Source: Geobacter sp. UBA6802
Lineage (GTDB): Bacteria > Desulfobacterota > Desulfuromonadia > Geobacterales > Pseudopelobacteraceae
DNA length: 5,710 nt
NCBI GenBank assembly: GCA_002452325.1
Contig: DKFG01000296.1
Span: 1-5,710 of the forward strand
Direction of reading: 5' to 3'
Shown: positions 1 to 5,710 of the stretch, piece after piece
Layout of the letters: every line of letters begins with the position of its first letter
Numbering within the stretch: the stretch's first letter is position 1
Made by a program: the position numbers and the translations under genes
Notes under the pieces: model-generated
The model's input: the letters and a program-made list of their open reading frames with translations, nothing else
What the model was told of the DNA's origin: nothing
Databases searched by the model: none

Positions 1-1602
1 GGCCGCATCAAAGCGGATGATCGGGGTCAGCCGGGCCACATGCAGGATCGTCTGAATAACGGTCTCCCGCACCTGCGGGATCAGGTAGTTCAGCTGAGCC
101 GTGTCGTTCCAGGGGATACTGGTGCCGTCATTACCATGGTAGATGTAGCGTGTACGGTTATCCCGGCGGTCAATCATCCTGAAGCCCACCGCCGCATCCT
201 GTTTGTTCCAGTAGCCGTCTTCAATTTGAAGCGTAACTGACGGATCAGGGGAAAGATCTTCACCGTTAAACTGGTAGGTGGGAAACGGGGCGTAGTCAGT
301 CTGAATGAACCAGTCAGGATGTTCAAGCACCCAGCGGGAAAAGAGACCGGTATGGTTAGGAACCATATCACTGGCAAGCCGGATACCACGCTGCCAGGCT
401 CGCTGTTTCAGATTCAGAAAGGCAGGCTCCCCCCCCAGGTCTGCTGCGATGGTATAATCATACAACGAATAGGCTGAGGCATGGGCCTCAGGATTGCCGC
501 ACAACTGCTTGATTCGTTGTGAGGCAGACGACCGTTCCCAGAGACCGATCAGCCAGAGGCCGGTGAAGCCCCATGAGGCCAGACGGTCAAGTTCGGCATC
601 CGGCACCTGATCAAGACGGGTAATGGGGTAGGCGTAGGATTTGGAGAGTTGATCCAGCCAGACATGGGTCATCTTGGCGATCATCACCACGTTGGACATC
701 CAGTCGGCATCGGCAGAAAAGGCCTCATACTCCGGCTGATCATAACCGGCATGGTGACCGGCGCCATGGTAGATACTACCAGAAACACCACCGAAAGCGA
801 CATCTGTACCAGCAACGCCCGGCAGGCCAAAATGGAGTACTTCAGCAGGACCGCTACCGCCATCAGACCATTGGCGCTGTTCCTCATCAAGGATATCAAA
901 GGCGGTCAGCACCTCCTCCAGCAACTCGGACGGCAGCAGCTCACCCCACTGCTCACGGATGTACCCCAATTGACCTGCCAAGGATGCCGGAGCAGCGGCA
1001 AGTGGCGCCCGCAGCGCCTCAACCAGGGTCATACCGAAACGGGGCACCTGTGGGCCGTTGGCCAGAGACTGTTCCAGACAGCCAACCAGGGTCTGATACG
1101 GACTAGCCGCAGCCAGTTCACGGTCGTCCAGCAACAGGCGCAACGGGTCAACCGCACGATTGCGGGATGCCAGGTTCAGCAGCAGTAGCTCCCTCAGCAG
1201 CAGATGTCGGCGGGTGACCTGATCTAGCCGGTCAAGATCGCCCCCCGGCGGAAAGGCCTGCCTAAAGGCACGAAAGGTCTCTTCTGCTTCAAGGCCGTCA
1301 ACCGGGATCCCGGCCTGCTGCAGGGCAGTGGCCAAAAGGTCATTCCCCTGCTGATCGGCAACGGTATCCACCAGATAGCGATAGATCCGCAGCAGGGTGG
1401 CATAGAGATTCAGCTGGGCAGCGGTGGCAGCAGCGGGCCCCAGACCGGAACGAGCCATGGTGATGGCCAGCCTGCGGTACACCAGTACCGCAGGGTAGCG
1501 TGAGGCATCGACAGGGGTCAGCTCCTGCAGCCTGAACTGCTGTCGGGCACGGGCACTGATCTGGACGGCAAAGGGGAAATAATCGGGTCGAAGTGGCGGC
1601 AT
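1..1602 (-). CDS. GH13 alpha-amylase-family protein, N-terminal part (cut by window edge)
   Basis: The visible 534 codons run off the window at position 1. Residues about 1-295 match no domain I recognise: they look largely helical and Leu/Arg/Gln-rich, followed by a Gly-rich stretch around 255-295. From D300 (DWMSNVV, then VWLDQLSKSY) the sequence reads as a GH13 (beta/alpha)8 barrel: GLWLIGLWERS around W350, conserved region I DMVPNHTG starting at D412, the WNDTAQLNY segment at W498, and region II IIRFDAA with the predicted nucleophile D532. The general acid Glu and the transition-state Asp of GH13 would lie outside the window. The family acts on alpha-glucans (hydrolysis or transglycosylation), but the exact reaction cannot be assigned. 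No signal peptide is seen, so a cytoplasmic location is likely. I chose the ATG at 1602 because AGGTGAT lies just upstream. An in-frame ATG at 1620 would add six residues but has no Shine-Dalgarno. The gene follows the TPR gene on the same strand, with a terminator hairpin between them. Family assignment is firm; specificity is unknown. Confidence 0.9.
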   Translation of the reverse strand, partial: MPPLRPDYFPFAVQISARARQQFRLQELTPVDASRYPAVLVYRRLAITMARSGLGPAAATAAQLNLYATLLRIYRYLVDTVADQQGNDLLATALQQAGIPVDGLEAEETFRAFRQAFPPGGDLDRLDQVTRRHLLLRELLLLNLASRNRAVDPLRLLLDDRELAAASPYQTLVGCLEQSLANGPQVPRFGMTLVEALRAPLAAAPASLAGQLGYIREQWGELLPSELLEEVLTAFDILDEEQRQWSDGGSGPAEVLHFGLPGVAGTDVAFGGVSGSIYHGAGHHAGYDQPEYEAFSADADWMSNVVMIAKMTHVWLDQLSKSYAYPITRLDQVPDAELDRLASWGFTGLWLIGLWERSSASQRIKQLCGNPEAHASAYSLYDYTIAADLGGEPAFLNLKQRAWQRGIRLASDMVPNHTGLFSRWVLEHPDWFIQTDYAPFPTYQFNGEDLSPDPSVTLQIEDGYWNKQDAAVGFRMIDRRDNRTRYIYHGNDGTSIPWNDTAQLNYLIPQVRETVIQTILHVARLTPIIRFDAA

Positions 1603-1603
1603 A

Positions 1604-1610
1604 ATCACCT
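1604..1610 (-). promoter_or_regulatory. Ribosome binding site deciding the GH13 gene start
   Basis: The minus strand reads AGGTGAT followed by T and ATG (1602). This is complementary to the 3' end of 16S rRNA, with the AGG core 5 nt from the start. The upstream in-frame ATG at 1620 is preceded only by GCTACCACGA, which has no purine-rich match. The site therefore favours 1602 as the true start, although its spacing is slightly short. Confidence 0.55.
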
Positions 1611-1640
1611 GCTCAGGCATTCGTGGTAGCACAGCACAGG

Positions 1641-1671
1641 AGAAAGAGGCGACCCAAAGCTTCGGGCCGCC
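1641..1671 (-). terminator. Rho-independent terminator after the TPR gene
   Basis: On the minus strand GGCGGCCC (1671-1664) and GGGTCGCC (1655-1648) form an 8-bp stem with one G-U pair around an 8-nt loop. The stem is followed by TCTTTCT, an imperfect but pyrimidine-rich tract. It starts 10 nt after the TPR stop codon and ends about 40 nt before the GH13 start. On the plus strand no T tract follows, so it should work only for leftward transcription. The weak T tract means some readthrough into the GH13 gene is likely. Confidence 0.6.
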
Positions 1672-1680
1672 TACGGTACA

Positions 1681-3600
1681 TCAACGTGTAGTCTTCTTGA
1701 CAGGCGCCTTGGGCTTTTGAGCACTGCTTTTCTTGGTTGTCGTGGTTTTAGCCTTACCTTTGGTTGCTTTGGTCGTCTTCTTACTTTTGACCTTTTTAGA
1801 TTTAACAGAGGCACGCGGCACCGGCTTGAAGTCATCCTGGATGTTATTCAGCAACACCGCCGTCTCTTCCATGGTCGGGTCTGCCTTCTTGGCAGCTTCA
1901 AGGGCCTCCCGCGCTTCGGACAACCGTCCGCTCTTGATGTAGACACGCCCCAGAGCATGCAGGGCGCGAGCATGGTCAGGCTTCAGCTCAATCGCCTTTT
2001 TGTAGCAATCAGCCGCATACTCATACTCTTTTTTAAAATCGTAGATCAGCCCCAGCTTGTAGTGATTGTTCGGGTCATCCGGCGCAAGTTCCACCGCTTC
2101 CTTGAGCAGGGCCGCCAGTTCATCGTATTTCTTCTCTTTTACATAGATAGCCACCAGCGCGTTGCGGGTTTCACTATCATCCTTCTGCAGATCAAGGGCC
2201 TTGCGGTAATGATACAGGGCCTTGTCATTCTGCTCTTTGGACCGGTACAGGGCAGCAATCTCACGGTTGGCATCCGGGTTATCCGGTGCAAGCCCCAGCA
2301 CCGCCGCGTAGGACTCTTCAGCAAGATTGAGGTTTTTGTTTCTGACAAAGATACGGGCAAGCTTGAGGTGGATATCGGCACTCTCCGGTTTCAGCTTCAG
2401 AAATTCGACGTACTGCTCAATCGCCTCCTGAGTGTTTCCACGGCTGTACCGTATATCAGCCAACTTAAGCCGTGCCTCGGCAAAGGCAGGCTTACGCTCA
2501 ATGGCCCGTTTGTAGGAGACCACTGCCTCATCCAACTGATTACGCTTTTCGTACAGCAATCCAAGATTGTAATAGACGTCAGGCTTGGTGCTTCCGCGAT
2601 GCACTGCCTCGCGGTAGGCCAGAATCGCATCGGCGTCGCGACCGACCTTAAAGTACAGGGCGCCCAGCCCTTCATGGGGCTCAATGGCATCCGGCTGCTG
2701 CCGCATGACCGTTTGATAGGCCTCAATCGCCTCGTCTGTCTTTCCTGCGGCAGCATACTGCTCAGCCAGTGCCAGCCCTTCGGGTTGGGGTGGCTGTTCA
2801 GGAACAGCAACCTTTTTACCCCCCAGCAGCCGCTCATACTCGGCCTGTTTGACATCGCCCCTGGCCTCGTAGAGATCCGCCAGCATCAGGTGCAGACGCT
2901 GACTACGCGGATTGGCAACGGTCCCTTTTTTCAATAGTTCCAGAGCGGCATCCTGCTGGTTCTGCTGCAGGTACAGGGTCGCCAGGGCTGCAGTTGCCTG
3001 CTCATGTGTCGGATCAAGCACCAGTGCCCGCTTAAACTCATCGCTGGCCCGATCGACTTGCCCCTGGGCCGCAAACACCTCAGCCTGACCTGCCACAACC
3101 GATGCATCACCCGGGGCCATACGACCGGCTTCACCATAATGATAAAGAGCCAGAGCGTAAAACTTCTTGTCCAGCATGATCCTGCCCATTGCCTTGTGAT
3201 ACGTCGGCAGCCGCTGGCTGGTCAGCGCCTTGGTCAGTAATACGGCTGCATCATCCACCAGTCCTTTGTCCAGGTACAACAGGCCCAGGTTACCGTTGGC
3301 AACCGCCAACTCCGGTTCCTGCTGCAGTGCCCGACGATAGGCCACCACCGCCCCATCGCTGTTACCGGCCCGTTCAGCCTGCTGCCCCTGCACAAACTGG
3401 GCGGCAGCGCCATCAGGGCAGAGTGAGCGGATCCGCTCTTCCTGCTTGGTCTTTGACTCCAGGTCAGCCAGTGCAGGCAGCTTCTCGGCCAGCTCCAGCG
3501 CCTCCTTACATTTATTCCCCCCAAAGTTCCAGCTAAATCCGGTCAGCAGCACAAAAGCTGCTGCCAGCAGCGGCAGCGTCCCTGCTATTTTTTTGTACAT
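1681..3600 (-). CDS. Exported tetratricopeptide-repeat protein with a Lys-rich tail
   Basis: This gene encodes 639 residues. Residues 1-22 look like a Sec signal peptide or signal anchor: MYKK, then a hydrophobic run to about T20. No lipobox Cys directly follows the run, so it is probably not a lipoprotein. Residues 31-61 form a short helical region bounded by C31 and C61. About fifteen 34-residue TPR units follow in two blocks: six at about 65-262 and nine at about 273-579. A Pro-rich linker near 264-275 (VAVPEQPPQP) separates them. TPRs are protein-binding scaffolds, so a periplasmic or envelope assembly role is a reasonable inference, but partner and process are unknown. The tail from 592 is strongly basic. 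The reading frame stays open to an ATG at 3672, but that codon lies upstream of the promoter found at 3640-3668. The ATG at 3600 has AAGGA 9 nt upstream and begins a proper signal sequence, so I chose it. A run of seven A at codons 3-5 (3588-3594) is a minor slippage site. Confidence 0.9.
   Translation of the reverse strand: MYKKIAGTLPLLAAAFVLLTGFSWNFGGNKCKEALELAEKLPALADLESKTKQEERIRSLCPDGAAAQFVQGQQAERAGNSDGAVVAYRRALQQEPELAVANGNLGLLYLDKGLVDDAAVLLTKALTSQRLPTYHKAMGRIMLDKKFYALALYHYGEAGRMAPGDASVVAGQAEVFAAQGQVDRASDEFKRALVLDPTHEQATAALATLYLQQNQQDAALELLKKGTVANPRSQRLHLMLADLYEARGDVKQAEYERLLGGKKVAVPEQPPQPEGLALAEQYAAAGKTDEAIEAYQTVMRQQPDAIEPHEGLGALYFKVGRDADAILAYREAVHRGSTKPDVYYNLGLLYEKRNQLDEAVVSYKRAIERKPAFAEARLKLADIRYSRGNTQEAIEQYVEFLKLKPESADIHLKLARIFVRNKNLNLAEESYAAVLGLAPDNPDANREIAALYRSKEQNDKALYHYRKALDLQKDDSETRNALVAIYVKEKKYDELAALLKEAVELAPDDPNNHYKLGLIYDFKKEYEYAADCYKKAIELKPDHARALHALGRVYIKSGRLSEAREALEAAKKADPTMEETAVLLNNIQDDFKPVPRASVKSKKVKSKKTTKATKGKAKTTTTKKSSAQKPKAPVKKTTR
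1684..1827 (-). other. Histone H1-like basic low-complexity tail of the TPR protein
   Basis: The last 48 codons of the TPR gene encode 17 Lys and 2 Arg with no acidic residue. The rest is mostly Thr, Ser, Ala, Pro and Val, with motifs such as KSKKVKSKK and TKGKAKTTTTKK. Composition changes abruptly from the acidic/basic-balanced TPR helices. Tails of this kind are disordered and can bind polyanions such as nucleic acids, acidic polysaccharides or LPS. For a protein with an export signal, envelope polyanions are the more natural target, but that is inference. Confidence 0.8.
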
Positions 3601-3639
3601 GGTTAATTTTCCTTTTGTTTGTCTGCAAAAATGATTTGG

Positions 3640-3668
3640 AGTATACAGAGAACGACTGACAAATTCAA
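3640..3668 (-). promoter_or_regulatory. Sigma70-like promoter of the TPR gene
   Basis: On the minus strand TTGAAT (3668-3663) and TATACT (3645-3640) are separated by 17 bp. They match the TTGACA and TATAAT consensus at 4/6 and 5/6 positions. Transcription would begin near 3633, giving a leader of about 33 nt before the ATG at 3600. This placement rules out the ATG at 3672 as the start. Confidence 0.6.
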
Positions 3669-3686
3669 ACAATTCTGCCGAACTGC

Positions 3687-3716
3687 TTGATTCTCTGTTG
3701 TTTTATGGAATACTAT
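3687..3716 (+). promoter_or_regulatory. Sigma70-like promoter of the HDOD gene
   Basis: TTGATT (3687-3692) and TACTAT (3711-3716) are 18 bp apart, each matching consensus at 4/6 positions. Transcription would begin near 3723, leaving a leader of about 42 nt before the HDOD ATG. The site lies back-to-back with the TPR promoter, with only 18 bp between the two -35 boxes. Confidence 0.45.
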
Positions 3717-3764
3717 GGCTACATTTCTGATCAAGGCAGGTAAGCCGACCGAGGTAATCACTAG

Positions 3765-4613
3765 ATGCGCAACGAACTTGAACAGATCATCATGGCAGCG
3801 GGCGACCTGCCCACCATCCCGGTGGTGGCCACCAAAGTACTGCAGTTGATGGAGGACGAGACGTCAACTGCCGAGGATCTGGCCCGGGCAGTGGCTTCAG
3901 ACCCGGCTGTGGCAGCGCGGGTGCTGAAGATATCAAACTCTTCGTTTTATGGTGCCCAGCGCCAGATCCAGACCCTGCCCCATGCCATCATGATGCTCGG
4001 CTTTGTCACCCTTAAAAGCGTGGTGGTTGCCGCGTCGGTCAAACAGGTCTATCAGCCCTACGGCCTGACTGAAAAACTGCTCTGGGAACACTCCTTTGGC
4101 GCCGGGCTGGCCGCACGCCTGATCGCCAAAGATCTACGCAAAGTCAATCCTGATGAGGCTTTTCTGGGAGGGTTGTTCCACGATATCGGCAAACAGATCA
4201 TGAATTTTCTGGAAAAGGACAAATTTCAGGAGCTGATGCAGCTCTGTTACAACGACGACATCTCCTTTGAAAAGGCAGAGCGGATGTTGTTTCCCTATAG
4301 CCATGAAGAAGCCGGTGCCCTGGTTATCCGCAAGTGGAATTTTCCGGATCAGCTGATGAAAGCGGTGCTGGCACACCACAGCCTGGAGCTCGACCCGTCA
4401 GAAGAGCCATACCTGGTCACCCTGACCAACATCGTCAGCCTGGCCAACCTGTTCTGTCACCGCTACGGTGTCGGTACCCTCAAGGCTCAGGAGGATCTGG
4501 ATGTGGCTACCAGCCAACCGGCTATGAATCTGGAACTGGATCAGGATCGGACAGCGGCGCTGCTGGAGCAGTTCATTGAGGCCTACACCAAGGATCAGTC
4601 GTTTTTCAGCTAA
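3765..4613 (+). CDS. HDOD domain signalling protein
   Basis: This is a 282-residue stand-alone HDOD protein. The family signature LPTIPVVATKVLQL begins at L15, followed by SDPAVAARVLKISNSSFY (45-62), which is typical of HDOD domains. HD-phosphohydrolase-like residues are retained: H109 (LWEHS), H139-D140 in FHDIGK, H180 (SHEEAG) and the H204-H205 pair. The position that often supplies the last metal-binding Asp in HD-GYP enzymes reads N228 (SLANLF), and no GYP motif is present. HDOD proteins are usually regulatory outputs linked to c-di-GMP, two-component or stress signalling; most have no demonstrated catalysis. No receiver, GGDEF, EAL or membrane segment is attached, so a partner would have to supply the input. 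The predicted location is the cytoplasm. GAGGT lies 9 nt before the ATG. The gene is divergent from the TPR gene and converges on the small gene 7 bp downstream, with no hairpin terminator visible between them. Confidence 0.92.
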   Translation: MRNELEQIIMAAGDLPTIPVVATKVLQLMEDETSTAEDLARAVASDPAVAARVLKISNSSFYGAQRQIQTLPHAIMMLGFVTLKSVVVAASVKQVYQPYGLTEKLLWEHSFGAGLAARLIAKDLRKVNPDEAFLGGLFHDIGKQIMNFLEKDKFQELMQLCYNDDISFEKAERMLFPYSHEEAGALVIRKWNFPDQLMKAVLAHHSLELDPSEEPYLVTLTNIVSLANLFCHRYGVGTLKAQEDLDVATSQPAMNLELDQDRTAALLEQFIEAYTKDQSFFS

Positions 4614-4620
4614 TCTTCAC

Positions 4621-4851
4621 TTATGCCGTATCCTCAAGGTGCTCCAGAATATTCTTACGCCACGTCCCGTCTGCCCGCCTGCGGGCCTCCTCAGACAGCT
4701 CAACGCTATCATCTTCAACACACTGCTCATCGTGTCCTCTGTCTGCCCTCATGAGACGGCGCAACCGTTCACGGTTCTGTTCCCGCTCCTGCGAGGTGCT
4801 GCGACGTTCAACACCGCCAGACCTGATGACCCCCTGAACCGGCTCTGTCAT
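4621..4851 (-). CDS. Small charged hypothetical protein (76 residues)
   Basis: I do not recognise this protein. It encodes 76 residues with no hydrophobic segment, so it should be soluble and cytoplasmic. The N-terminal half is rich in Arg, Glu and Gln (ERRSTSQEREQNRERLRRLMR, roughly residues 15-35) and probably helical. The second half has DDSVELSEEARRRAD at about residues 47-61. Its V-x-LS-x-x-A pattern also occurs in FlgM-type anti-sigma factors and in other small flagella-associated proteins, but similarity is limited to this motif and no FlgM call is made. A consensus AGGAGGT 5 nt before the ATG strongly supports real translation. The gene is divergent from def and convergent with the HDOD gene. 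A 14-bp GC palindrome at 4673-4686 inside the gene encodes part of the RARRRAD segment and is probably incidental. Confidence 0.7.
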   Translation of the reverse strand: MTEPVQGVIRSGGVERRSTSQEREQNRERLRRLMRADRGHDEQCVEDDSVELSEEARRRADGTWRKNILEHLEDTA

Positions 4852-4856
4852 TTGGA

Positions 4857-4863
4857 ACCTCCT
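4857..4863 (-). promoter_or_regulatory. Consensus ribosome binding site of the 76-residue gene
   Basis: The minus strand reads AGGAGGT, then TCCAA, then ATG at 4851. This is a near-perfect Shine-Dalgarno at 5-nt spacing and the strongest in the window. It is the main evidence that the small reading frame is a gene and fixes its start. Confidence 0.8.
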
Positions 4864-4875
4864 GCAACTGCATAG

Positions 4876-4905
4876 TTGCTTTCACTGCATGGTGCTTGAT
4901 ATAGT
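4876..4905 (+). promoter_or_regulatory. Extended -10 promoter of the def-fmt operon
   Basis: TTGCTT (4876-4881) and TATAGT (4900-4905) are 18 bp apart. The -10 box matches consensus at 5/6 positions and is preceded by TGA (4897-4899), an extended -10 element. Transcription would start near 4912, giving a leader of about 36 nt before the def ATG at 4948. Confidence 0.55.
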
Positions 4906-4927
4906 AACAACTTGTACATCACAGACC

Positions 4928-4933
4928 ATTATA
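4928..4933 (-). promoter_or_regulatory. Possible -10 box for the 76-residue gene
   Basis: The minus strand reads a perfect TATAAT. The expected -35 position, which falls over the start of def, has no good TTGACA match. If used, transcription would start near 4921, giving a leader of about 70 nt that overlaps the def promoter. This is a tentative site based on one hexamer. Confidence 0.25.
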
Positions 4934-4947
4934 CGAGTACCGCCACC

Positions 4948-5448
4948 ATGATCCGTCCCATACTAACCGTTCCTGATCCGCTGCTGAAACAGAAGTCACT
5001 GCCGGTTCCGATCATCACCGATGAGGTAATCCAGCTGGCCCGCGATATGGCCGAGACCATGTACGCTGCACCCGGTGTCGGCCTGGCTGCCCCCCAGATC
5101 GGGGTGCTGCAGCGGATCATTGTCATCGACGTTGCCGGTAACGATGAACCGCCCCAACTTATCACCGCCATCAACCCGGTCATCATCCATGAGGAAGATG
5201 ACTGCTTTGATGAAGAGGGCTGCCTCTCGGTGCCCGACTTTGCAGCCAACGTCAAGCGCCACCGGCGGGTGACGGTCAAGGCGCTCACCCTTGAGGGGCA
5301 GGAGCGACTCTGGCACGCCGATGGGCTGCTGGCCATTGCCTTCCAGCACGAGATCGACCACCTTGACGGCATCCTCTTTGTTGATCGGCTCTCACCACTC
5401 AAACGTGAACTGTTTCTGAAAAAACTGAAGAAGCGGGGTACGCCATGA
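4948..5448 (+). CDS. def: Peptide deformylase
   Basis: Def removes the formyl group from the N-terminal formylmethionine of nascent proteins at the ribosome, using a divalent metal (commonly Fe2+). The 166-residue product has the usual length and all three family motifs: GVGLAAPQIG at 43-52, EGCLSVP at 90-96 with metal ligand C92, and QHEIDHLDG at 133-141 with ligands H134 and H138 and catalytic E135. The N-terminus MIRPILTVPDPLLKQKS is typical of bacterial deformylases. The frame is open upstream to a TTG at 4912, but those 12 residues do not look like the family and the TTG coincides with the predicted transcription start, so I chose the ATG at 4948. That ATG lacks a strong Shine-Dalgarno (upstream is GAGTACCGCCACC), so initiation may be modest. 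def overlaps fmt by 4 bp and forms an operon with it. The gene looks intact. Confidence 0.98.
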   Translation: MIRPILTVPDPLLKQKSLPVPIITDEVIQLARDMAETMYAAPGVGLAAPQIGVLQRIIVIDVAGNDEPPQLITAINPVIIHEEDDCFDEEGCLSVPDFAANVKRHRRVTVKALTLEGQERLWHADGLLAIAFQHEIDHLDGILFVDRLSPLKRELFLKKLKKRGTP

Positions 5449-5710
5449 CCGGTTGGAAGATCATCTTCATGGGAACCCCGAGCTTTGCCTGTCCCACCCT
5501 GCAGACTCTGCTTGACCGTAAGGAAGAGGTCATCGCGGTCTACACCCAACCTGACCGGCCCAAGGGACGGGGGCAGAAGCTGCAGCCGCCACCGGTGAAG
5601 GAGCTGGCCCTTACCAACGGCATCCCGGTTTTTCAACCGCCCAAGGTGCGGGCACCGGAGGTGATTGAGCAGATTCGGGAACTGCAGCCGGACCTGATCG
5701 TGGTGGTGGC
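5445..5710 (+). CDS. fmt: Methionyl-tRNA formyltransferase, N-terminal part (cut by window edge)
   Basis: Fmt transfers a formyl group from 10-formyltetrahydrofolate to initiator Met-tRNA, the reaction that makes the substrate Def later processes. The visible 88 codons show the family's N-terminal Rossmann-like start KIIFMGTPSFACPTL (residues 5-19), the conserved QPDRPKGRGQKL loop at 36-47 followed by PPPVKELA, and the strand PDLIVVVA at the window edge. The catalytic Asn-His-Asp region and the C-terminal tRNA-binding domain lie outside the window. The ATG shares ATGA with the def stop codon, so translation is probably coupled to def. The local upstream sequence GCGGGGT offers only a weak ribosome binding site. 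Confidence 0.97.
   Translation, partial: MTGWKIIFMGTPSFACPTLQTLLDRKEEVIAVYTQPDRPKGRGQKLQPPPVKELALTNGIPVFQPPKVRAPEVIEQIRELQPDLIVVV

Noticed and set aside
649..1188. A 179-residue plus-strand frame opposite the GH13 gene.
   Set aside because: The opposite strand encodes a continuous, recognisable GH13 protein through this stretch; the frame has no motif and is a shadow.
1621..1683. The GH13 gene is in the same frame as the TPR gene, with one TGA and 20 sense codons between, suggesting readthrough fusion.
   Set aside because: A terminator hairpin lies in the gap and the GH13 start has its own ribosome binding site. A shared frame occurs by chance one time in three.
1717..2937. A 406-residue open frame on the plus strand, antisense to the TPR gene.
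   Set aside because: It lies wholly inside the well-supported TPR gene, shows no family motif and is explained by that gene's codon bias.
3601..3672. A 24-residue N-terminal extension of the TPR protein from the ATG at 3672.
   Set aside because: It would place the start upstream of the -35 box at 3663-3668 and hide the signal peptide. The ATG at 3600 has a suitable AAGGA and begins a typical signal sequence.
4673..4686. GC-rich perfect palindrome GCCCGCCTGCGGGC.
   Set aside because: It lies inside the small gene, has no T tract on either side, and is explained by Arg/Ala codons. It is too short to call an operator or terminator.
4912..4947. A possible leaderless TTG start for def, coinciding with the predicted transcription start.
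   Set aside because: The 12 extra residues do not resemble deformylase N-termini, and the ATG at 4948 gives the normal family start.
4929..5636. A 235-residue minus-strand frame across def and fmt.
   Set aside because: It is antisense to two unambiguous housekeeping genes and has low-complexity Ser/Arg composition.

Overview
This looks like an ordinary chromosomal segment from a Gram-negative anaerobe of the Geobacter/Desulfuromonadales type. That assignment is an inference from the def-fmt pair, a stand-alone HDOD protein, a large GH13 protein with a long non-catalytic N-terminus, and a moderately GC-rich coding style. It was not confirmed by any search. I see no mobile element, CRISPR array, tRNA, rRNA or prophage signal.

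Layout. Positions 1-1602 (minus strand) hold the first 534 codons of a large GH13 alpha-amylase-family protein, cut by the window edge at its catalytic nucleophile motif. A 78-bp gap with a minus-strand hairpin terminator separates it from an exported, 639-residue tetratricopeptide-repeat protein (1681-3600, minus) that has about 15 TPR units and a very basic Lys/Thr/Ser tail. A 164-bp divergent intergenic region carries a sigma70-like promoter in each direction. It is followed by an HDOD signalling-domain protein (3765-4613, plus). Convergent with that gene, only 7 bp away, is a small charged 76-residue protein (4621-4851, minus) with an excellent ribosome binding site. A second divergent intergenic region (4852-4947) holds a good extended -10 promoter for peptide deformylase def (4948-5448, plus). 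def overlaps the start of methionyl-tRNA formyltransferase fmt (5445 to beyond the window) by 4 bp.

How the genes work together. def and fmt form the classic N-formylmethionine cycle: Fmt formylates initiator Met-tRNA and Def removes the formyl group from nascent proteins. Their ATGA overlap implies translational coupling. The minus-strand TPR and GH13 genes are adjacent and co-directional, but the terminator between them suggests at least partly separate expression. No functional link among the TPR, GH13, HDOD and small-protein genes can be shown from the sequence. I found no convincing new system. The points most worth a second look are the basic tail on the exported TPR protein, the unrecognised 76-residue protein, and the uncharacterised N-terminal half of the GH13 protein.
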